A stretch of 64,000 nt of DNA from Reticulitermes speratus (lineage: Eukaryota; Arthropoda; Insecta; Blattodea; Rhinotermitidae). Below the pieces are notes generated by a model, which did no database searches, was not told where the DNA came from, and was given only the letters and a program-made list of their open reading frames with translations. The stretch is from assembly GCA_021186555.1 (NCBI GenBank), contig JAJKFL010000005.1:25732635-25796634 (forward strand), written 5' to 3'. Both the position numbers and the translations under genes were made by a program. This document shows, piece after piece, positions 1-9,900 of this stretch (position 1 is the stretch's first letter; every line of letters starts with the position of its first letter).

Positions 1-916
1 AGTTCAAACCCATATTAATTTGACAGAATTAGTAATTCAGATTTTCTGTGTAATTCTTAAACCTTTTCAAGCAGAATATCTGTATAAAAGTCTCCATGCT
101 ATATTCAGGAGCATACTTACATCACTAATTTCTATGTATAAATCACTGAAGCTGATTCACACATACATGCATGCACATACAGAAATTCTACTCTACAAAA
201 CGATCTTTTCAGGTGTAATTTTCAAAAGCGTCTTAATAATATTTTCCCCCATAACCAACTTTATCTGTCTTGCTAAAATGTATTGCAGGCATTATTCTGT
301 GAATAAGAATTGGTTATGTATGTAACATGGTCACTTGATCAACACTGTATAAAAGCAAAGAAATTTATCAAACAATATAAGGGACGGTATGCTGGTTATC
401 ACAGATTTATACCAGGCTTTTGTGGATAACAAGGTACTGGGCTTATGAAGTGCCATTCAGCAGTACTTATGAATTGAAGGACAACTGACTTCATTTTCTG
501 GGAAATTTAATTAAGATGCTTTATATAGTGTTGTAACAGAACCACATTTGGTAGTTTAGTTTTATTTATAATGAAATAACATTCTGATTCAGTCTAAAAT
601 ATATATTAGCTAGTTCAAGTTGTTGTTAGGCCTGTATTAAAAAAGACATAAACTATGTAAGAATGGAGTAGATGCCTCATAATAAGTTCAGTCTAATTGT
701 CAAGGAAAATCAAATGTCTTTCTCTGGTATTCATATGTATGCATGATCAATCCAACATTTATCAGAGAGCTAAAGTAAATAAAGCACATTATTATTTACT
801 GATATGAAATCATATCATGATTAAATATAAGAATTACACAGGAGAAGCTCGGTTACATGTATATGTATATGTGTATGTATAATTATATAATTGTATATCT
901 GGACAGTGACTGCAGT
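1..916. other. 3' UTR and downstream flank of the giant repeat-protein gene
   Basis: AT-rich DNA beyond the stop codon of the minus-strand gene. It has no convincing coding potential on either strand: the one open stretch on the plus strand (20-325) has low-complexity composition and no recognisable motif. The part next to the stop codon should be 3' UTR. Where the transcript ends cannot be fixed from sequence alone. Confidence 0.6.
561..566 (-). promoter_or_regulatory. candidate polyadenylation signal AATAAA
   Basis: On the minus strand AATAAA occurs here, about 350 nt past the TAG stop at 919-917. It is the canonical signal at a reasonable distance. In AT-rich DNA such hexamers are common by chance, so this is a candidate only. 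Confidence 0.3.
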
Positions 917-3900
917 CTAGTTTGAAACAACGGGCAGGTAAAACCGGTGTTTCTGTGTGTCTCTTGTATGTTTAAATGGAGCCTCCTTTGATTCAAGTAG
1001 AGTGGCAGGGCAGGGTCCTTTTGCCCTAGGGATAAATTCTTTTTTGTAGGAAGAAGCTGTTTGGGAGGAGAAACTAGAGTGGTCTCCAAGCATTATATGT
1101 GAAGTGTTGGCACGCTGTGTTTGAGTAACACGCTCAGTTGTGCCTGTACTGGTGTGGAAATTACCATAGGCCCTTGCTTCACTCTGTCCATGGAATGTTC
1201 CCTCTCCAACAGACAGATTGTCTTTCCTCATAATTCTTTCTGAGCGGGTCTGCTGTTGATGTTGATGCTGCTGCTGCTGCTGTTGTTGCTGTTGCTGGAT
1301 GGATGACGAGGACCATGCTGAGCTCCTTTGAATAGCCCCCTGCTGACTCTGTTGATCTGCTGAGGATACAGTGGTGGATATATGACCACTCCTCTGCTGG
1401 TAGAGTACTTCTCCAGGGGAGACACCCTGTCTGTGAAGGGCACTCAGACTTTTCCTGTCATGACTCTGTGAAGAGTTACTGATGTACTGGCCCATGTCAC
1501 AGAGGTTGGAAATGCTTTTCCTTTGAGCTGATGCAGCTGAGGAAATGGTATGCAGAGCCTCTGTTGAGGTTGTTGTGCTCTTTCTATGGAGAACTGCATT
1601 ACTGACATCAGCAGAGGAAGAAGTTATAACACTTTTCCTGTGATGACTACCTGATTTGTTGCCAGAACCAGTGACTGTACTTTGAAGAGTGCTGTCAGAA
1701 GAGCCACTCATGGTTTGTCTAAATTCAGTGCTGTTAGCGTGAGGTTTTGAATGCTTTGTTTCAAAAGTGGAAGACTGGATGTTTGTGGACTGGCTTTTCA
1801 AATCAGCTGATGTGTGAAGTTCATTCAGATGAGATTTTTTCTCAGAAACATTAGTTGTTGACAAGTGGACTGATTTGGATGAATCAGAAATGTCAGACTG
1901 TTTTGATGACATTTCAAGTTTCTTTGCTTCACTGGGTATGGAAGTTAATGCAGACTGTGTGCTAGAAGTGCCACTGGCAGACTGCTTGTCACTGTGTAGC
2001 TGAAGAGTCTTGGTGGCAGTTGCCTTAGTCTCTTGTCCTGCGAGAGTATTAGTCACTTCCTTGGTGACTGTCACTATAGTTCCATCAGCCATTGTTCTTG
2101 TTTGTTTTGTGGATATGGTAGACATCTTGGTATCTTGACTTTGTTTATGGGTTCTGTCTTCATGTGCTGACTTCTTTGATGCATTATATATTGTCTTATT
2201 GGTGGTTGTCATGTTGACATTTTCATCTCCAAGAGTTATCTGTGATTGCATGTGTTGTTTTCTGCTGAAAGTGCCTGTAGACATGCCTGCTGCAGGTACA
2301 GATTTTTTTCTCTTTTGTTGGAAAGTATCTTTGCTCATAGTGTTAATATCCATAGTTCCACTTCCTACAGTGAGTGTATCAGTGTGTTTCTTAATTTCTG
2401 CCCTTTCTCCCTTTACCTCTTTGAATTGTGTCTTTTGTGATGATACACCTTGGAAGTCACCAACAAGTTTTAGATTATCTTGCGGTTTCTTTATACTTGC
2501 TCTCTCACCTGTTCCTGGTTTAAAATCTTCCTTAGATCTTGGGCTCCCTTGAAATTCACCTTCAATTTTCAAATTGTCTGGATGTCTCTTTATTCCTAGC
2601 CTCTCTCCTTTGCCTGGTTGAAAATCATCCCGAGATCGTGATCCATGAAACTCACCATCAATTTTCAGATTATCAGGATATTTCTTAATAGGCAACCTTT
2701 CACCTTTTCCTGTAGGTTTATAATCATCCCGCGAACGACTGTCTGTGAAGTCCCCTTCAATTTTGAGATTGTCTTCATACTTTTTTATTTCCACTTTTTC
2801 ACCTCTGATGGCATGGTAATCATCTCTAGACCTGTGAATCTCAATTTCACCTTCAACTCTGAGGTTATCTTGGTACTTTCTGATTTCAGCTCTTTCACCT
2901 TGAAGTGGTTTATAGTCATCCTTAGACCTGGGACTGCCACTGAAGCTTCCTTCTACCTTAAGGTTATCAGGATGTTTCTTCACTTCAGCTCTCTCTGCCT
3001 GCATTACTTTATAATCATCTCGAGACCGCCTGCCTTCAAATGTACCTCCAGTTTTCAGATTGTCTTCATGTTTTGTGATTTCTGCTTTGTCCCCTCTTGT
3101 TGTCACATAATCATCTCTGGATCTAGTATATATCACATTCCCTTCAACTTTGAGATTGTCTGCGTGCTTTTTAATATCTGCTCTTTCTCCTTTGACCACT
3201 GTATACACATTTCTGGATCTGTGATCTTCAAATGTACCTTCAAGCTTCAGATTATCTTTATGTTTCTTTATCTCCACTCTTTCTCCCTTTACAACAGTAT
3301 AATCATCTCTGGATCTTCTGTCATCAAATGTTCCTTCGACTTTTAAATTATCTTGGTATCTTTTAATTTCACTGCGTTCACCTTGCACAGATTTAAAGGC
3401 CTCCCTCGATGTAGGGCTTCCCTCAAATTCCCCTTCAACTTGAAGGTTATCTGGGTGTTTCACAACTTGTGATCGGTCACCCTTCATAGGCTTGAAATCA
3501 TCACATTTTCTGTACCCTTCAAATGTTCCTTCAGGCTTCAGATTATCATTGTGCTTCTTTATCTTTGGTCGTTCACCACGAACAGGTTTGAAATCATCTC
3601 GAGGTCGGTGATCACTAAATTCACCTTCCAGTTTAAGGTTGTCTGTTGGTTTTATGGGCATTTGTTTATCTGCTATCTTACACTGGAAATCATCTCTGGG
3701 TCTGGGGCCACCAAATTCTCCTTCAGGTTTGAGATTATCAGGATGTTTAACAATATCAACACGATCACCAGGACCTGGTTTTACATCTGCAGGCCTCACA
3801 AAATCACCTTCCAATTTCAAATTGTCTGGATGCCTCACCTGCTTAGACCTTTCTCCTTTGGAAGGAGTAAAATCGTCCCTGCTTCTGTACCCTCCAAATT

Positions 3901-6900
3901 CTCCTGCAGGTCTTAAGTTATCTGGATATTTGACAATATTAGCACGATCACCAGGACGAGGCAACTCTTGTACGGGTCTGTCAAAGTCGCCTTCTAATTT
4001 CAAGTTATCACGGTGTTTGATGGGAGAAGGTCTTTCTCCTTTACCAGGTGTAAAGTCATCACGAGTTCTTGGGCCACCAAAACTTCCCTCCGGTTTTAGG
4101 TTATCCGGATGTTTTACTATATCAGCACGGTCACCGAGTCCTGGCCTTTCTTGTATTGGTCTGTCAAAGTCCCCTTCTAATTTGAGATTATCTGGATGTC
4201 TTACTATATCAGCACGGTCACCGAGTCCTGGCCGTTCTTGTATTGGTCTGTCAAAATCCCCTTCTAATTTGAGATTATCTGGATGCCTTACTATATCAGC
4301 ATGGTAACCGAGTCCTGGCCTTTCTTGTATTGGTCTGTCAAAGTCCCCTTCTAATTTGAGATTATCTGGATGCTTTATTATATCAGCACGGTAACCGAGT
4401 CCTGGCCTTTCTTGTATTGGTCTGTCAAAGTCCCCTTCTAATTTGAGATTATCTGGATGCCTTACTATATCAGCACGGTAACCGAGTCCTGGCCTTTCTT
4501 GTATTGGTCTGTCAAAGTCCCCTTCTAATTTGAGATTATCTGGATGCCTTACTATATCAGCACGGTAACCGAGTCCTGGCCTTTCTTGTATTGGTCTGTC
4601 AAAGTCCCCTTCTAATTTGAGATTATCTGGATGTCTTACTATATCAGCACGGTCACTGAGTCCTGGCCTTTCTTGTATTGGTCTGTCAAAGTCCCCTTCT
4701 AATTTGAGATTATCTGGATGCCTTACTATATCAGCACGGTAACCGAGTCCTGGGCTTTCTTGTATTGGTCTGTCAAAGCCCCCTTCTAATTTGAGATTAT
4801 CTGGATGTCTTATTATATCAGCACGGTAACCGAGTCCTGGGCTTTCTTGTATTGGTCTGTCAAAGTCCCCTTCTAATTTGAGATTATCTGGGTGCCTTAC
4901 TATATCAGCACGGTAACCGAGTCCTGGCCTTTCTTGTATTGGTCTGTCAAAGTCCCCTTCTAATTTGAGATTATCTGGATGCCTAACTATATCAGCACGG
5001 TAACCGAGTCCTGGCCTTTCTTGTATTGGTCTGTCAAAGTCCCCTTCTAATTTGAGATTATCTGGATGCCTAACTATATCAGCACGGTAACCGAGTCCTG
5101 GCCTTTCTTGTATTGGTCTGTCAAAGTCCCCTTCTAATTTGAGATTATCTGGATGCCTTACTATATCAGCACGGTCACCGAATCCTGGCCTTTCTTGTAT
5201 TGGTCTGTCAAAGTCCCCTTCTAATTTGAGATTATCTGGATGTCTAATAGGTGAAGGCCTTTCACCTTTATGGGGATTGAAATCTTCACGTGATCTTGGG
5301 CCTCCAAATTCTCCTTCAGGTTTGAGATTATCAGGATATTTCTTAATTTCAGCCCTTTCTCCTTTTACTGGTTTCTTCTCTTCAGGCCGCACAAAATCGC
5401 CTTCCATCATTAAATTGTCTGGGTGTCTTACTGGTGTCTGTCTTTCTCCCGTTTTTGGCTGGAAATCATCACTTGTACGTGAACCTCCAAAATGACCTTC
5501 AGGTTTGAGATTGTCGGGGTATTTCTTACTTTCAGGACGCTGACCTTTTACTTGTCTGTAATCGTCTCTGCTTCGGAGATCGACAAATTCTCCTTCCATT
5601 CTCAGATTGTCTTCATATTTCTTAACTTCTGTTTTTTCCGTTTTCATAACAGTGTAATCGTCACGGGATCGACGTATCTCTAGTTCTCCTTCCATTCTGA
5701 GATGGTCTTGATGCTTCGTGATCTCGGCTCGTTCTCCTCGAACTGCTTTGAAATCTTCTTTAGAACGTGGACTACCTTCAAATTCTCCTACAAGTTTAAG
5801 ATTGTCTGCGTGTTTTTTGGGTTGAACGCGCTCAATTGATACGGGTTGATAATCGTCTCTAGTTCTTGTTCCTCCAAATTCGGCGTCTGTAAGCTTCAGG
5901 TTGTCTTCATACTTGATAAGTTCTGTTCGTTCACCTCGTACTGCCTTATAATCGTCACGAGACCGATATTCTACAAATTCCCCTTCGACTTTCAAATTGT
6001 CTCTTTGAACCTTAACTTCTGCTCTGTCCCCTCTCAAGCCAGTAAAATCATCTCGTGTGCGCTGAACGTGAAACTTTCCTTCAATTTTCAGATTGTCTTC
6101 GTGTTTAGCAATCTGCGTTCTCTCTACTGTAGTGGTAAAATACTCATCTCTGCATCGAGTGTCCATAAATTCACCTTCAAGTTTTAAGTTGTCAGAATAT
6201 TTAACAATCTCAGCCCTCTCACCTTTTGAAACCTGATAATCATCCCGTGGACGTGGTCCCCCAAATTCTCCTTCAGGCTTCAGGTTATCCAGATGTCTCT
6301 TTATTTCGGCCCGCTCCCCTTTTACAGGTCTGTAATCGTCTCTGGGGCGTAGGTTATCGAAATCTCCTTCTGGTCGCAGATTGTCCTTCGGTTTCCTAAC
6401 ATCAGCGCGATCGCCGTGTTTTGGTTGGAAATCATCGAGACTTTTTGGCGTTCCTTCAAAATGTCCTTCGGGCCTGAGATTATCTTGTGGTTTCTTGATA
6501 TCTGCCCTGTCACCCCAAGTGAGTTGGTAGTCATCTTTTGACCTTGGCGTTCCTTCAAATTTTCCTTCGGGGCGAAGGTTATCGATAGGTCTCTTGACGT
6601 CGGCACGGTCTCCCTTTGTGGGTCTATAATCATCTCTTGACCGTGGGGTTCCCTCAAAGTCACCTTCAGGCCTAAGGTTATCTTTCGGTATTTTGACATC
6701 GGCCCTTTCTGCCGGTCCGATCTTCTGAGGCTGGGGTCTATCAAAATCGCCCTCCAGTTTAATATTGTCTGGGTGCTTTACTATGTCAGCGCGATCTCCA
6801 GGAACATATTTCTCTGGGTGAGGTCTTTCGAACTCTCCCTCAGGTCTTAAATTATCTTTAGGCTTTTTGATATCGGCACGGTCTCCTGTTGCAGGTTGGT

Positions 6901-9900
6901 AGTCATCTCTGGATCTAGGAGTTCCCTCGAACTCTCCTTCTGGTCGCAGATTGTCCTTCGGTTTCCTAACATCAGCGCGATCGCCGTGTTTTGGTTGGAA
7001 ATCATCGAGACTTTTTGGCGTTCCTTCAAAATGTCCTTCGGGCCTGAGATTATCTTGTGGTTTCTTGATATCTGCCCTGTCACCCCAAGTGAGTTGGTAG
7101 TCATCTTTTGACCTTGGCGTTCCTTCAAATTTTCCTTCGGGGCGAAGGTTATCGATAGGTCTCTTGACGTCGGCACGGTCTCCCTTTGTGGGTCTATAAT
7201 CATCTCTTGACCGTGGGGTTCCCTCAAAGTCACCTTCAGGCCTAAGGTTATCTTTCGGTATTTTGACATCGGCCCTTTCTGCCGGTCCGATCTTCTGAGG
7301 CTGGGGTCGATCAAAATCGCCCTCCAGTTTAATATTGTCTGGGTGCTTTACTATGTCAGCGCGATCTCCAGGAACATATTTCTCTGGGTGAGGTCTTTCG
7401 AACTCTCCCTCAGGTCTTAAATTATCTTTAGGCTTTTTGATATCGGCACGGTCTCCTGTTGCAGGTTGGTAGTCATCTCTGGATCTAGGAGTTCCCTCGA
7501 ACTCTCCTTCTGGTCGTAGATTGTCCTTCGGTTTCCTAACATCAGCGCGATCGCCGTGTTTTGGTTGGAAATCATCGAGACTTTTTGGCGTTCCTTCAAA
7601 ATGTCCTTCGGGCCTGAGATTATCTTGTGGTTTCTTGATATCTGCCCTGTCACCCCAAGTGAGTTGGTAGTCATCTTTTGACCTTGGCGTTCCTTCAAAT
7701 TTTCCTTCGGGGCGAAGGTTATCGATAGGTCTCTTGACGTCGGCACGGTCTCCCTTTGTGGGTCTATAATCATCTCTTGACCGTGGGGTTCCCTCAAAGG
7801 TACCTTCAGACCTAAGGTTATCTTTCGGTATTTTGACATCGGCCCTTTCTGCCGGTCCAATCTTCTGAGGCTGGGGTCGATCAAAATCTCCCTCCAGTTT
7901 AATATTGTCTGGGTGCTTTACTATGTCAGCGCGATCTCCAGGAACATATTCCTCTGGGTGAGGTCTTTCGAACTCTCCCTCAGGTCTTAAATTATCTTTA
8001 GGCTTTTTGATATCGGCACGGTCTCCTGTTGCAGGTTGGTAGTCATCTCTGGATCTAGGAGTTCCCTCGAACTCTCCTTCTGGTCGCAGATTGTCCTTCG
8101 GTTTCCTAACATCAGCGCGATCGCCGTGTTTTGGTTGGAAATCATCGAGACTTTTTGGCGTTCCTTCAAAATGTCCTTCGGGCCTGAGATTATCTTGTGG
8201 TTTCTTGATATCTGCCCTGTCACCCCAAGTGAGTTGGTAGTCATCTTTTGACCTTGGCGTTCCTTCAAATTTTCCTTCGGGGCGAAGGTTATCGATAGGT
8301 CTCTTGACATCGGCACGGTCTCCCTTTGTGGGTCTATAATCATCTCTTGACCGTGGGGTTCCCTCAAAGTCACCTTCAGGCCTAAGGTTATCTTTCGGTA
8401 TTTTGACATCGGCTCTTTCTGCCGGTCCGATCTTCTGAGGCTGGGGTCGATCAAAATCGCCCTCCAGTTTAATATTGTCTGGGTGCTTTACTATGTCAGC
8501 GCGATCTCCAGGAACATATTTCTCTGGGTGAGGTCTTTCGAACTCTCCCTCAGGTCTTAAATTATCTTTAGGCTTTTTGATATCGGCACGGTCTCCTGTT
8601 GCAGGTTGGTAGTCATCTCTGGATCTAGGAGTTCCCTCGAACTCTCCTTCTGGTCGCAGATTGTCCTTCGGTTTCCTAACATCAGCGCGATCGCCGTGTT
8701 TTGGTTGGAAATCATCGAGACTTTTTGGCGTTCCTTCAAAATGTCCTTCGGGCCTGAGATTATCTTGTGGTTTCTTGATATCTGCCCTGTCACCCCAAGT
8801 GAGTTGGTAGTCATCTTTTGACCTTGGCGTTCCTTCAAATTTTCCTTCGGGGCGAAGGTTATCGATAGGTCTCTTGACATCGGCACGGTCTCCCTTTGTG
8901 GGTCTATAATCATCTCTTGACCGTGGGGTTCCCTCAAAGGTACCTTCAGGCCTAAGGTTATCTTTCGGTATTTTGACATCGGCCCTTTCTGCCGGTCCGA
9001 TCTTCTGAGGCTGGGGTCGATCAAAATCGCCCTCCAGTTTAATATTGTCTGGGTGCTTTACTATGTCAGCGCGATCTCCAGGAACATATATCTCTGGGTG
9101 AGGTCTTTCGAACTCTCCCTCAGGTCTTAAATTATCTGTAGGCTTTTTGATATCAGCACGGTCTCCTGTTGTAGGTTGGTAGTCATCTCTGGATCTAGGA
9201 GTTCCCTCGAACTCTCCTTCTGGTCGCAGATTGTCCTTCGGTTTCCTAACATCAGCGCGATCGCCGTGTTTTGGTTGGAAATCATCGAGACTTTTTGGCG
9301 TTCCTTCAAAATGTCCTTCGGGTCTGAGATTATCTTGAGGTTTTTTGATATCTGCCCTGTCACCCCTAGTGGGTTGGTAGTCATCTTTTGATCTTGGCGT
9401 TCCTTCAAATTGACCTTCAGGGCGAAGGTTATCGTTAGGTTTCTTAACGTCGACACGGTCTCCTTTTTTGGGTCTATAGTCGTCTCTTGACCGTGGGGTT
9501 CCCTCAAATTCCCCTTCAGGCCTAAGATTGTCTTTCGGTATTTTGACATCGGCCCTTTCTGCGGGGCCGATCTTCATGGGCTGCGGGCGATCAAAATCAC
9601 CCTCCAATTTGAGATTATCTGGGTGCTTGACGATATCAGCTCTATCACCTGGACCATACTTTTCTGGTGGAGGTCTTTCGAATTCTCCCTCAGGTTTCAA
9701 ATTGTCTTTGGGCTTTCTAATATCAGCACGGTCTCCTCTTGTAGGTTGGAAGTCATCTCTGGATCTTGGTGTTCCTTCAAAATGTCCTTCAGGGCGAAGG
9801 TTATCGACAGGTTTTTTGATTTCGACACGGTCTCCTTTTGTGGGTCTATAATCTTCTCTTGAACGCGGTGTTCCCTCAAATTCCCCTTCAGGCATAAGAT

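Noticed and set aside
3639-5495. Plus-strand open frames of 118-222 codons with SGLRLSGCLTISARSP repeats
   Set aside because: Antisense shadow of the DNL-repeat exon; the low stop density comes from the codon use of the real gene on the other strand.
6365-9350. CRISPR-like array
   Set aside because: Regular spacing only reflects in-frame protein repeats; there are no unique spacers between short repeats, and the context is eukaryotic.
6322-9549. Minus-strand frames of 140-155 codons repeating every 570 bp (MIDPSLRRSDRQKGPMSKYR)
   Set aside because: Alternative frame of the higher-order repeat within the giant exon. It recurs only because the DNA does.
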